Assembly (NCBI GenBank): GCA_039621445.1
Contig: CP154956.1
Coordinates: forward strand, 70,487,649 to 70,551,648
Origin: Euglena gracilis
Taxonomy: Eukaryota; Euglenida; Euglenophyceae; Euglenales
Reading direction: 5' to 3'
Length of the DNA: 64,000 nucleotides
Numbering within the stretch: the first letter of the stretch is position 1; each line of letters starts with the position of its first letter. The position numbers and the translations under genes are program-made. Below the pieces are notes generated by a model. It was not told where the DNA came from, did not search any database, and saw only the letters and a program-made list of their open reading frames with translations. This document shows positions 26,734 through 37,514 of this stretch, piece after piece.

Positions 26734-28770
26734 ACCCCTCCCCCCTCACCGACCCCCTCGCCACGCCATTTTACCCCCCCCTCCCCCCCCCTTTTCAGAC
26801 CCCCTCGCCACGCCATGTCAGCCGCGCCAAAGAAAATTTTCTTGGAAGGAGGAGAAGCTTTCGAGAAGAGTGTCCCAATCTTGTTCATGGTTGAACTGAG
26901 AACGGGGGGGGTTGGTACACCCCTCCCCCCCCCCTCTCCAAAGGGCCTCGCCACGCCATTTATCCCCCCCCCATTCGGCGTTTGCCTTCCTTCTTTTTTG
27001 AAATTTCATGATGACATTTTTCATGGAAAGTTCCCTTTTTGACATTTTTCCCCAAAGAACAAAAAAACGAGGTGGGGGGAAGAGGTGCCGGTGCCGAAGT
27101 TTTCAACCATGGCATTATCTGACTTGGTGCCCAAGCTACGGAAGTTTGGGCATCTGATGCACGTGCGGCTGAGGAGGTTTGGACCATTTTTTTTGTTCTC
27201 GGGTGTCATTTATTTTTTTCCAGATGGTGAGGGTTCGTTGTGACATGCTTTTCAAGCCTGCTGCATTGTTGGCAAACCTGCTGCATCCAAAGTTCCGTGG
27301 CCGGAGCTTGTCCGAAGCCCAGCGAGCAGCTCTCAAGGGGTCACTCAGAACCCCAACCTTGCAAATCACTCCTCAGAAAATTTGAGATTCTGGCCAAAGG
27401 AAATGGGAGTCTGGAGGCCCCAGTGTCACGTAGTCAAAATCAACCACCCATTTCCCCCCCGTTTTTTTGTTTTAAAACAAAGCAAAAAAACTTTCATGAA
27501 TAAAAAAAAACTTTTTTTTTGTTTTAAAAGGGGGTGTTTTTTTTGAATAAAACACTACAAATAGGAAAAAAAACCTGTTTTAAACAATTTGTTTAAAAAC
27601 AGCCCGGGAACCACCCCCCTGGATGAGCCCCCCCCCTTTGGCCATAAAAAAACAAAATTTTTCAATATCTCGAAAATGAGCCTCTGTGCGTATTTGCTGG
27701 GTTTGATGGGTCTGAAATCCCTCTGTTCAGGATAACCCCTTGCACGCAACTTTGAGAGGCATCTCCACATTTTGTGCCGAATTGGACCCACTGATGGTGC
27801 CGAAGACCCCCGTGTTGGACGACTTGATCGAGTTCATTGGGTGCACCGGAAAGTTTAAAGACAGCGAGGACATAAACTGCCATCCTTGTAGTTTCTGGTC
27901 TGTCCTTTACCCTGATAGTGTGAAGCACGCCCCTCATTCGACAAACTTTTGGGGGATGTTTTGTGGCGTGGTTGTGATGATGGTAGGCAATTGAACAATG
28001 TTTTGTTGTTTGGGAGGGGGGGCAGTTTTGGGACAATTCCACATGTTAACCTCCTGCACCATGCCTAGAGACCAGTTTTTTTTTTGGGCCCCAGAATCGA
28101 CCCCCAAACGTGGGTCCCCCCGAGCACCCCGCCCCCCCCCCCTTGGGGGGTGGGTGGGTGGGTCCGGACCTCCCCCTCCTCCCGGGTCATGAAAAAACCC
28201 TGCAGACAACAATCAATTGTAGTTTGTGTTTTTTTTATACAAAGTATCCACCTTCATTCATTCATTTCATTGTTGAGCCAGTTGAGATGTATGCTTCACC
28301 CACCGTTTCTTCCCTTGGCCGCCTTTTGGGAGCCATTGCGGCCGCACAGGCGTCCGTTGAACGTGTGTTTAGCTCCGCTGATTTTCAGTCCGATGGCCGG
28401 ACTCGCATTGAGTTCGACAAACTTGCCCGTGAGGTGTACATCCGCTACAATCATATGGCACTAAGTGCTTGAGTTTTGCCTTTGATGTTCATTGTTTTCC
28501 CAACTCCCATCCATTTATTGGCCTTTTGTCATCTGACACCCAATGATGAACAATTGTTTGGCGGAACTAACTCCTCGCCAAGCCCTATGGGGCAAAAAGA
28601 GGGCACGGGTAGGGCCTTGGGGGCAGTTCCCGAGTGCGCTCAACCGTGGGGTTACTTTTTCATCATCAAAAAATATTTTTCCGAAATTTTTCCGAAATTT
28701 TTCCGAAATTTTTCCGAAAGAAAAATATTTTTTATATTTTTCCAGAAAAAAAACAATCCTACTTCCCGGT
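26734..28770. mobile_element. About 2-kb insertion splitting the gypsy gag region
   Basis: Gypsy coding stops near 28771 (GDPEPAHRKPAAPARWHRE) and resumes near 26733. Between them are CACACCCCTCCCCCC and CGCCACGCCATTT repeats (26725-26970), AT-rich sequence, hAT exons (27231-28472) and an (AAATTTTTCCG)n patch (28677-28720). The exact ends and target duplication were not identified. Confidence 0.6.
27231..28472 (+). pseudogene. hAT transposase exons (C-terminal half)
   Basis: Three plus-strand coding segments look like exons. First, about 27222-27385 after TTTTTTTCCAG, reading VRVRCDMLFKPAALLANLLHPKF. Second, about 27735-27984 (FCAELDPLMVPKTPVLDDLI...SFWSVLYPDS) ending at a GTAGG donor. Third, about 28278-28472 after a CCAG acceptor, with ASVERVFSSADFQSDGRTRI, the hATC dimerisation signature, ending in a TGA. 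The order and the ERVFS motif are typical of hAT transposases. The BED finger and first DDE part are missing here. Exon limits are approximate. Confidence 0.65.
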
Positions 28771-29497
28771 GCCATCTTGCGGGTGCCGCCGGTTTGCGGT
28801 GGGCCGGCTCGGGGTCGCCCATGGTGGCGGCCCGCTGGTCCACCCTCAGCCACCGCACCATGAGGTCGTTGACTTGGGTGGCGGTGAACTCCACGGTGTC
28901 CGGTGCCACCCGGACGATGGCACCACCGGACAGCTTCTGCCGGTCGTACACCGCCTTGATGGCCGCCCGGTGGTCATCATCCGCCGGGACCACCTTGATT
29001 CTTCTGCCTTGGCGATCCACTTTCTTTGGCACGACGCCCGTCTCCTCCACCACCATCTCCGTCGCCTCCGCCACCGTCACATCCTCCGGTAGGCCTTCCA
29101 GGACCAGCGCCGCGTGGTCACGGCGCCGATCCTCCTCATGGGCCAGCCGCTTCCTCCATGGCTGGCCCAGCTGGTCCACCACCAGGCGGGCCAGCTCCAC
29201 GTCCGTCATGTCCCCGATCTGCATCGCCAGCGCCTTGGCATTGGCGAAATACTCCCGCCACTCTCGCTCCGTCAGCTTGCCCCGTGTCACCACCTTGAGG
29301 TGACGGAGCTTCCTTCGTAGTGCTTCTCGGTCGTCTCCACCCAGCTCCAGGTCCAACCTCGCCCACAGCTCCTCGAACGGCATCTCGGGGTAGGTCTCCA
29401 CCATCAGGTCGATGTGCAACGCCGTCGCCTCGTCCACCGTACTCCGCAGCAGCGCCACCCGCTGCGCCTCGCTGAGGAGGGGGACCATCCCCTCCAC
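28771..29497 (-). pseudogene. gag: Gypsy gag capsid-like domain
   Basis: The open frame from 29497 reads MEGMVPLLSEAQRVALLRS..., then a helical domain with MPFEELWARLDLELG, LTEREWREYFANAKALAMQIGDMTD and LARLVVDQLGQPWRKRL. This matches the helix-rich retrotransposon gag (capsid) fold, in which a domain ending in a Leu/Pro-rich helix packages the RNA. It ends at the junction with the 2-kb insertion, where translation becomes Phe/Lys-rich. It lies downstream (element sense) of a Pro-rich region and upstream of the Lys-Gly linker. Confidence 0.65.
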
Positions 29498-29656
29498 CTC
29501 GCGGAGGTAGGGGAGCCACCGCCGCCTCCAATGGGGCCAGTCCTCGGCGTTACCCGAGAACCGGCCCGGATGCCTCCCCCCGAGCGCATCCAGGAGGTGC
29601 GGTGGCAGGATCTGCAGCTGGGGAGCCCCCAGCGGCAGTGTGGTCGTTTGGACTTC

Positions 29657-30465
29657 TCAGATGGCGGTTCCCCTCACGGGTGCAGGCACACTCGCCCCCG
29701 CACGCATGAGGAGCATCGGTGCTGCATTCGTCGGCACCGGGCGGGATCGCACGAGCCGCAGCTCCGGTCGGAGCCGCGACGCGGGCGGATTGGCTAGGTC
29801 CGCTGGTGTGGCCGCAGTCGCAGCCGGCACCGCGGACTGTACCACCGGCGGGGGCCCGCCGGCAGCGTGGGCTGATGGCTGCATGGCTGGCTGGGGAGAC
29901 ATCCCGGTGGCGAACGCCACCGCGGGTGTCTGATGCATGGCATGCGATGGGTTGGGATGGACGGCTTGCTGGTACACCGTGCCTTCGGCACACTGCAGAT
30001 CGGTGCCTTCGGCACCCAGCGGCTGGCTTGACACGGGCACAGAGGCTTGGGAGACGGGTCGGACTTGGACTCGGACAGACTGGGCAGCAGCCACCGGCAT
30101 CGGAACCGGTGCTGACGGCTTGGACATGGCGACGGTCACGGCTTGCGGGTGTGATGCCGGATGCTGCGCTGCTCGGTGCGCTGGTGGGGCGGCGGTGCTG
30201 GGGGGACGCGATGCCGGTGCAGACGGATGCGACGACAGCGCGGACTGCTGCACTTGCGTGCGGGACGGCTGCGGATGGGACGGTGCACGCTGGACAGCGG
30301 AGGACGACGGTTGGCGCTGCGACACGGACAGCGGCTCTGCTCGGATGACTGCGGTGCTTGGTCGCCGGGGGAATGCATACGCGGATTGCGGCATGGATAT
30401 CCCTTCCCTTGCCGGGCGCGCGGTGGTTGACGATGAGGACCGCTCAACCGGGGCTCGGGCCCCCC
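29657..30465 (-). pseudogene. Pro/Ser/Ala-rich part of gypsy gag
   Basis: The frame reads VERSSSSTTARPAREG..., then a Pro/Ser/Gln/Ala-rich stretch of about 240 residues, low complexity. Two GTGCC-TTC-GGCAC hairpins are present (about 29978-30020). It joins the coiled-coil region through a frame change near the C run at 30460-30468, so a homopolymer slip is the simplest explanation. Confidence 0.5.
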
Positions 30466-31533
30466 CCCCGCCAATGCAGGCTGGGGGGCGGATTGGTAGG
30501 GATCGGCTGCCCCTCGGGTTGGCGGCGTGGTCTGAGCCGCCGCGGACACCGGGGGTCCCCCGGCCGGGCGGAGACCGGACATCTTGACAGACCACTGCTT
30601 GATCTCCTCCTTCGCCATCTGTATCTCCCTGAACAGCGCTGTCACCACTTGGTCCACCTCCCGGAGGGCCTTCTCCAAGTACACCCTGCACTTGCCCTCC
30701 AACTCCACAGAAATCCGATCGGCCAGCTTGTTGAAATACTGCACCTGCAACGCCGGGATCTCGGTCTTGGAGTTGAGCTCCATCCGCTGTAGTCGCTCCT
30801 CCATCTGCCGCATCACCGTGACGAGCTCCTCCCACGTCACCATGGTTCCCCGGAGACGGGCCACCTCCACTGCCGTTTCCGGGTCCACCACTCGGGCCAC
30901 ACCCTCGCCGGGGCCGGCACGCACCATCGCCGTCAGGCCTTGCACCTCTGCCTCGCGGCATCGGTGCTCAGCCTGCACGGCGGCGATTGCTTGGGCCGCC
31001 TCATCCGCCGCCTTTCGGGCGCCACTTGGCCCTCGAGCCGTCCGTGCTGGGCTTGGATGGTCTCCATGAACTGCGCGATGACCCTCCGCCAGTTGTCGAT
31101 AGGCCGTCGCGGGCGCCTCCTTCGTGGCCTTGATCTCCTTGTCCATCTCCTCCAGCGTCGCGGTGGGCCAGTCATCCCACATCTCCCGGGTGCGGTTGCC
31201 CAGGAGGTCGAGCTGGGCCACCACCTGCCCGAGACTCGCCTCCACGCCGCGGACTTGGGCGCCCACGGCGTCGATGCGGCTCGTCAGCCACACCGCCACC
31301 TCCATTGACACCCCCAGATACTCCTCCGCCATGGGCTGGTCTTGCACCGGGGCGTCACCCCCGGCACCCATCTCCTCCTGGCACATCTCGGGGGCCATAT
31401 CTTCCTCGTATCCCTCGCCTGCGGGCTCTGCCTCGTCGTACATCTCGATGGTCTGCTCGTACGTCTCCTCTGCCACTTCATACTCCACACCTGCCGCGTC
31501 CTCGTCCATCTCCTCCAGGATTCTTGGTATCAT
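30466..31533 (-). pseudogene. Coiled-coil region of gypsy gag
   Basis: From Met at 31533 (MIPRILEEMDEDAAGVEYEV) the frame is acidic for about 80 residues, then mainly charged/Leu helical sequence (VWLTSRIDAVGAQVRGVEASLGQVVAQLD; MRQMEERLQRMELNS; EKALREVDQVVTALFREIQMAKEEIKQW) predicted to form coiled coils. The frame continues past 30466 only as an out-of-frame Arg/Pro tail. An N-terminal Pro-rich stretch with Met at 32087 lies upstream in another frame across a CCCCCCGGGG site (about 31768), and may be the true start. Confidence 0.55.
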
Positions 31534-32114
31534 GAGCGGCCGGTGGGACGATGAGGCTTCAGAAAAGGGGGTTCGTTCCCCCCACACCCTTTGATCCCCC
31601 TTGCGGCTCCCTCTGGGGGTTGTGGTGGGGGAGAACAGCGCCCCCGCCGCGGCCAGCAGCGGAAAGCGGGCCCGCAGCGGCGTGGCGTCCCGCGGGGACT
31701 CCAGCCGGAACTCCGGCAACTGGAGCGGCACCAGCGCGAACGCCGACGCGAACGCCGCCGCGGACCCCCCGGGGACGGCGTGGCTGCTGGGGTGGTGCGC
31801 AGGGACTGGGACAGGTACGAGGGTGGGGATGGGGTGGATTGGATGGGGAATGTGAGCTGGAGTGGGAATGGGAGCTGGGGGTTTGGGCTTATCGCCTTTT
31901 CTTGAGCGGGGCTAGGTGGGGAAATGGGGGATTCTTTTTCTGCTGTGCACGCTGAGGGAGACTGAGCAGCGGCATGCGTGTGCGGGGGATTGGGATTTGG
32001 TATGGGGCGGTCTTTTTCATTTTGGGGAGTCCCATGGTGGGGGACACCCACCACCGGGGCGGGGTGAGCCTGGGGAGCCGGATCCATCTTGTCGGTGTGG
32101 TTTGTTCCCAGCAA

Positions 32115-32820
32115 AATTTGTTCTGTGAAAAACCTCTGCTACCAGTTTCCCGAACGATCTTGGTTTTGCCCAGCCTTCACTCCCGGGGGTCCGTGAGGGG
32201 GTACCGGCGTGGTGGGGGGTAGGCGCGATGGGCTCTGGGGAGAGGGGTAGGTTCGGGATACTCCCCTTCCCACGTTGGATTTTTTCCCGGGGACCGAAGG
32301 GCCTCCTTTTTGGGGAGTGGTTGGAGGGGGGGAGTCCGGCTTGGCGTCCCTTCCGGCAGTGGGGGGGGTTTAGGAAAAGGCCTGGTTGCCCTCCCCTAGG
32401 CTTCTTGTACCCCAGCACCAACACCTTTTTTGCTTGAACTCCTCCTCCTGCGCCAGCAGATAGTCAATCTTTTGTAATCTTTTGCTTGCTCCGCCCTTGG
32501 AATTTTGGATTTTCTTGAACTTTTGCCCTTTCTTGGCTCCAGCGCCTTTGTTTGAATTCCTTCAAAAATTGATATAATTTGACCTTGGTCTTGATTCAGC
32601 AGGCACAATCTTGAATTGAAACCATAGGTAAAAGAGAGGGAGCCTGCAGTGAAAAACATCGGAACAGTTAGAGAGCGCTTTGCGCTATTTTGATGCTGAA
32701 TTAGCGCAGTAGTTCGCTATATACAACAGCAGGCTGTAATAGTGGCAACGGAAGCTGCAGCAGCCGGTCCGCCAACTTTTCCTCTGTGCCGACTAGGCTG
32801 TGCGGGCGGGACTTTGCGCT
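32115..32820. other. Spacer, no gene recognised
   Basis: G/C-run sequence to 32400, then AT-richer sequence with short ORFs only. It could include the 5' end or LTR of the gypsy element, but no matching 3' LTR is visible. Confidence 0.4.
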
Positions 32821-33130
32821 TAAACCGGCGTTTGAGACGCCGGGTTCAGGACAGAACCGGCGTCCCCCCCCTCATGGGTTTCCGGACGCCGGTTCTGTCC
32901 TAAAACCCGGCGTTAGGAACGCCGGTTCTGTCCAAAACCCGGCGTCCGGTTTGGGACTGTATTTTGTGCAAAAAAGTGTGCCAATGTGACCCCAGAAACG
33001 AAGATCTCCTTGGCTGAAGGGGGATTAAAGGCACAATTGCTGAGTGCAAAATATTATGGATGAGTGACGGCAAGCATTTTGCAGTTTCTGAGGTGGGGGG
33101 AGGATTGCTAGGCATACAGGTTGCAACAGC
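32821..33130 (+). mobile_element. Composite element copy B, left part
   Basis: The CGCCGG palindrome cluster (32822-32950) and unique spacer (32951-33130) closely match 10875-11190 in copy A. Similarity stops at ...ACAGCTACACTG, where GTGTACACGTGAACAGAAC begins. Confidence 0.75.
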
Positions 33131-33489
33131 TACACTGGTGTACACGTGAACAGAACACGGTTTTCCACGACGCTTTACATCGTGGACTGAACACGGTTTC
33201 AATCGAATTTTTGAATAACCCAGGTCGGGTCCAGCCGAAATTTCCCTGCCGTATGTCTGAAAAAACACAGGGGGGGTCCCCCCAAAAATTCCCAACCGTA
33301 CTTCTGAGAAAACCCCCTCAAAGTGTCCCTCGCCCCAAAGTGGCCAAAATTTTTGGCAAATTTCAGGTTACCCCCCCCCCAAAGTGGCCATTTTCCTTTG
33401 GCGCCAAAGGCGCCGGAGGCCAAAACTTGACCCCCCCCCCAAAGTGTCCCCCAGCCAGAGTGGCCATTTTGGGGTCCGGTTTTTGGACC

Positions 33490-33665
33490 GTCAACCCGTG
33501 TTCTGAACACGGTTTTTCGCAGTCAACCCGTGTTCTGAACACGGTTTTTTGCAGTCAACCCGTGTTCTGAACACGGTTTTTTGCAGTCAACCCGTGTTCA
33601 GAACACGTTTCTTGACAATGTACACGTGAACTGAACACGTTTTTTTGCACGAAAAACCGTGTTTA
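33490..33665. repeat. GTGTTC/GAACAC palindrome array, left
   Basis: Five units of about 31 bp, each AACCCGTGTTCTGAACACGG plus TTTTTTGCAGTC; the unit itself is a dyad. Confidence 0.85.
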
Positions 33666-33876
33666 CAAATGTTTCTTTTGGCAAGAGATGCTAATGATGA
33701 GAGATGCTATTGGTGCCAAACAGACAAAGGAGAGGAAGCATCACACCAGAAAGGCATTGTCCCGAGACATTTGGAGTCGCCAATTCAGTTTTAAGGTTGT
33801 TTCGGGATGGGGGGGGATGCAAACACATTGAAAACACCCCGTGGCCTTGTGGCCAGGACCATACAGCCACACCGTC

Positions 33877-34029
33877 TCACAAACATCTTGGGCATTTCCA
33901 AGGACGTTTGGGAGCACGGCGGAGATCAGCACAGACAAAATGGTAAGTGTCGTTGCACACAACACAGGACACCAAGCGAGCCACATCGGAAGAGGTTGGG
34001 AAACCAACCTTCACGCCACAGCGAGGACA
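33877..34029 (-). pseudogene. PHD finger at the 3' end of the recombinase gene
   Basis: The minus-strand frame reads CPRCGVKVGF...VSCVVCNDTYHFVCADL...WKCPRCL then TGA. The spacing C-x2-C-x~15-C-x2-C-x4-H-x2-C-x~15-C-x2-C is the C4HC3 pattern of a PHD finger, a histone-tail reader. The upstream frame (PKLEDMDDAVISNAVAARNVAAWSRQ) is offset by one base near a C7 run (about 34066), so a homopolymer slip or decay separates them. It lies downstream of the tyrosine-recombinase domain on the same strand. Confidence 0.7.
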
Positions 34030-34059
34030 CAGAACATCACCAGTGGCGCAAGGGAAAAG

Positions 34060-35085
34060 GGGGGGACGGTGTCAAGTTGATGAATGACCGGTGCCCCCTC
34101 CGCAGATGGAGGAGCCTCCCAGGTCAGTTGACGACTCCAAGCAGCAACGTTCCGAGCCGCAACCGCGTTGCTGATCACTGCGTCGTCCATGTCTTCCAGC
34201 TTGGGCACCCGTCGACGACGTTGTGGTTCCAGAATCTGAAAACTGGGCAGGTGGGTTTTTCATTTTGGAAGGTGACCATCAAGTAGTTTTTTTTTTGGAA
34301 AGATGTTTCCGAAATGCACAATTTTGTAGGTTTTGCAGACCCGTTCAGGGGGGGATGGTACCTGGCGTTCAGCCTCAGCCCTCTCTCTGCGGCAGTCATC
34401 CAATCCGCGGCCGAGGGCTGCGTGAGGATCAAGTCCTCAATCCACTCATCGTCCACATCGATGATGTCCATTGCAATCGGGGGTGGGGAGGGCGTACGAG
34501 CGCGCTCCTTCCACCGATGGGTTAGGCAAAGGGGGGGGAGGGGGTCCGGGACCTCCCGGTGAACTTTCAAACGGTGAACTTCACCATAGGGGGGGGGGGG
34601 AGGGGGGTCAAAATGACCAAAGTCTACTGCCTGATCTCCGATGTGTTTCGCACAGAGCGAAACAAGTAAGCTGGAGAACCATCAGGCAACGGCGACACTG
34701 CACGCGACAACAAATTCAGCTGGGAGTCGATGGCCCGCACAGGACAAATTGCTGGGTTGTCCGCGGTGATGATTAGCTTCACCATGAGTTCTTTGTCTGC
34801 TGCTGTAAGTTTGGGCTGGTGGTTTTTCATGGTTGCAACAATCACCTCGTACGCTTTTCGACCATCAACCATGCGTGGCTTGAAACTTTCAGCCACCAGC
34901 CTTTTGAGGACCTCGCCCCTGTACGCAGTGGAATAACCAAGGCACAATACGTTCCTACGTTGGATGTCCAAAACCCGTTTTCCCTCAACACCACCACCGT
35001 CATCAATTCTTCCTCGGTGAGAACATTGCAGGATGGATGCCCCTTCCAGCTTTCTCGTCCAAAGCCTTCCCCACCAGGGGGACAA
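34060..35085 (-). pseudogene. Tyrosine recombinase catalytic region (Crypton-like)
   Basis: The frame 35085-34624 carries LCLGYSTAYRGEVLKRLVAES, where the Arg of AYRGE sits like the first catalytic Arg of tyrosine recombinases, then KNHQPKL, and NPAICPVRAIDSQLNLLSRA, the CPVRA-type segment common in Crypton and DIRS recombinases. The frame is interrupted at 34639 by a 121-bp insertion. Further coding on the same strand (34487-34310, DIIDVDDEWIEDLILTQPS...) follows in another frame. The distal catalytic His/Arg/Tyr were not identified with confidence. The gene appears intron-containing and somewhat decayed. Confidence 0.55.
34519..34639. mobile_element. 121-bp element with GAT target duplication inside the recombinase gene
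   Basis: Starts GGGTTAGGCAAAGG and ends TGCCTGATCTCC, flanked by GAT (34516-34518 and 34640-34642). Its interior GGTGAACTTTCAAACGGTGAACTTCACC matches 46770-46815. Same family as 21836-22014. Confidence 0.75.
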
Positions 35086-35089
35086 AGAA

Positions 35090-36600
35090 GGCTGCGAACT
35101 TGGGGAACTGAGAAACGGAGGAGTAGCAAAGGCCGTAATCTTTCACGTAAGAAATTTTCATGAAATTTCACGGTTTTTGTAAGTAATTTCGTGGACCATG
35201 AAAAGTTCGATTTTCATTGACTATTAATATTTGCGTCCTGCGGAAACTGAAATGCTTCATTGCACTGGCAGTGTGGGCCTCGTCTTTTATCAGTCTTGTA
35301 AAACATCGTTTTAAATCAGTTTTAAAACAGGCGTCGGAAGTTAGACATAAGGGGGCTGGTCGTCTTGCCGGCTATTGGCTGCCGTCCAAGCGGTCTCCCT
35401 ATGAACCTTGCGCCGTCCTGGATGTAAGAAAATTTTGCGTTCGCAATTGGGAAGGAGTCCAACCGAAGCCGTCGTGTTCAAAAAAAGGGGGTCTTTCCCC
35501 CAGCTTGTGTGTTACCAGCTTGAAATCCCAGTTTCTTCCGAAAAGTTTTTTCAACAAAAAACCCCTGGCACCTGGGCTGTCCGGGGGGGGGCAAACCCGC
35601 CGCTCACCACGGCACTAAAAATTGGCACCGCCAGGAATACGGAAAGCCCTGGTGGGGGGGGGGGTTGGCCCCCAGGTTGAGGGGATTCCTGTACAGCCCT
35701 GGGGGGGGGGGTGACAGTTTTCAGAACATGCTGCAAGAAGAAAACCCTTTTGACAGATAAAAATTTCAGGAAACACAAGCAAAGGAGTAAACCAAAAAAG
35801 AAAGTGCGCAATTAACAACAACAGAGCCCTGTGTTTTTTCTGCAAAACACAGGACCCTGACAACAGCTGCCAATACCTTCACTTCTTCTTCTTCTTCTTT
35901 TGTAACTTCTTTGACTAAACTTCACATTCTACACGTAGAACCTGTGAGTGGAAGAATCGGACAAATGGGACGGAAAAAAGAACATTGGCAAATCTGGCAA
36001 AATTCCAGAATGAAGCCACATGTCCTAAAACTAAAAGCAGACAATGCCAGGTGAAAACACTCCCAAAACACAGGTCAAAGACAGAGCTGCAGCAAGTGTT
36101 CTCTGTGAAATGGAAGCAAAAGTTCCTTCATGTAAAACACCACCAGAAAACCATATGGACCGCCAGAAAATGATAGAAAAACAGAACGCACAATAGAAGA
36201 CCTGCCACACAAGAGGGTGGCACTCAAAATTGTCACCCAGCGAAGCGTATTTTGAAAAAAATGGCAATTTTTCGAAAGTGGTCTAGATGCACCATAAAAG
36301 ACCAGGAGAACAATTCTTCAAAAGTCACCTTCGGGGGGGGGCACACCTGCTTCGACGTTCAATAAATACTGTCTCAATACATTCCTTATCCTTCAAATAG
36401 TTGGATTCTGAGTTCCAAACAAAGAAAAACAACGAATTTCAAGGGGAGAACACACCGGTTTTGCTCCCAATTAGGAAGTCCTTCCGTCCGCGATCGCCAC
36501 GAATGCTTTGAAATTTTTTAGATTTCAATTTTCTGAGATTTCATGAAAATATGGAAAAATGCAATAAAACCGTGCAAATTTCACTTTACTGAAATTTCAG
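35090..36600. other. Intervening sequence of the recombinase region
   Basis: AT-rich with G-run patches (35580-35720, 36333). A plus-strand ORF (35217-35618) has no recognised domain. The stretch probably holds introns and insertions between recombinase exons. Confidence 0.35.
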
Positions 36601-37043
36601 GCCGTTTGAAAAGTTTTGGCCATTGCTACGGAGGAGACAACAATTGGGGGGCCGCTACGCTCTGACACCTTGTACAAATACACAAGGGCATTGAGGTACG
36701 AACGAAAGGATGAAGTTGGCATGGAACGCACACGGAAATTGGTGCCTGCCTTCTCCGTTCGTACAGCAACGCATGCCAGCTACTGCTGTGGAGTTGAGTA
36801 CAACTCCCGAGCAGCAATGCACCAGCGGGCCCATCCCAAAAAACAGTCATCCAACGTGGCGTGCTGCACCCCATGGGCTGCGCAAACCCCCATGTATTCT
36901 GCAAAACAATTGAGAGCGGTCTTTCTATCCCGGCGATAATCTTTTGTGGGAGCTAAATCTGGTGGGGGTATTTCACCGAGCAAGGCATCTGCTTCCTCAG
37001 ATGGAGATTTCACCTTTTGGAGGGCATCCACAAACTGCTGCAC
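36601..37043 (-). pseudogene. Tyrosine recombinase N-terminal (core-binding) exon
   Basis: Frame from 37043: KSPSEEADALLGEIPPP, then YRRDRKTALNCFAEYMG...TLDDCFLGWARWCIAARELYSTPQQ, one TAG, then continuing in the same frame with NFRVRSMPTSSFRSYLNALVYLYKV up to about 36600. Two short helical blocks ending SxxSYLNALxxLY resemble the SAM-like core-binding domain before the catalytic domain of tyrosine recombinases. The in-frame TAG makes this copy non-functional unless spliced or read through. Confidence 0.5.
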
Positions 37044-37149
37044 CGTGGGGGGGAGCTGGCATCTTGCACTCTTGTAGGTTAGCCAGGCGCAGCATGGCTG
37101 AGGAAGGGTGGGGTAAAGAGAAAAGTTTCACGCAAAAAAATTGTTTTCA

Positions 37150-37300
37150 ATTGTGAACACGGTTTTTTTTGGAAACGTACACGTGGACGAACACGGTTTT
37201 TCGCAGTCAACCCGTGTTCTGAACACGGTTTTTCGCAGTCAACCCGTGTTCCGAACACGGTTTTGTAGTCAACCCGTGTTCTGAACACGGTTGACGGTCA
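37150..37300. repeat. GTGTTC/GAACAC palindrome array, right
   Basis: Four to five units of AACCCGTGTTCTGAACACGG-TTTTTCGCAGTC, same family as 33490-33665. Confidence 0.8.
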
Positions 37301-37441
37301 AAAAACGTGTTTACTCAAATATCAACCCGTGTTCACCAAAATCGCCATTTTTGGCGCGAATCACGTGAACTAGAACACGGTTTTCCATATGACGCTGTAC
37401 ATCGTGGACTACGAACACGGTTTCAATTGTGTTCCGTGTTC

Positions 37442-37500
37442 TGATCCCGTTTTTTTTTTCACCGGAAAACCGGGGGCGTGAAAAAAAAAACGGGATCAGA
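37442..37500. repeat. Inverted repeat CGGGATCAGAACACGG
   Basis: CCGTGTTCTGATCCCGTTTTTT and its inverse (AAAAAACGGGATCAGAACACGG) flank CACCGGAAAACCGGGGGCGTG, a perfect hairpin of about 28-bp arms near the right edge of the inserted segment. Confidence 0.75.
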
Positions 37501-37514
37501 ACACGGAACACCTA

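Larger units (their letters stand above)
20867..32087 (-). mobile_element. Degraded Ty3/gypsy chromovirus carrying a cytosine-methyltransferase-like domain
   Basis: Minus-strand order: gag-like N-terminus (from about 32087), coiled coil, Pro-rich region, capsid-like domain (to about 28771), a 2-kb foreign insertion, Lys-Gly linker, methyltransferase-like domain, aspartic protease, RT/RNase H, Pro/Ala linker, integrase, chromodomain (ending 20867). At least five lesions separate the pieces: frameshifts at C/G-rich sites, one in-frame TGA and two insertions. Flanking LTRs were not found by eye; TATAGG repeats lie past the 3' end. Confidence 0.8.
33131..37510 (-). mobile_element. 4.4-kb segment interrupting copy B, carrying a tyrosine-recombinase gene
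   Basis: Relative to copy A this segment is extra. Its left side has a GTGTACACGTGAACAGAACACGG stretch (33135-33202), followed by an inverted copy of A's 11262-11374. It then has CCCCTCAAAGTGGCC repeats, a GTGTTC/GAACAC array (33490-33665), the recombinase gene and another GTGTTC/GAACAC array (37150-37300). A related TGAAC-GAACACGGTTTTCC stretch (37365-37435) leads back into copy B at 37515. Confidence 0.55.
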
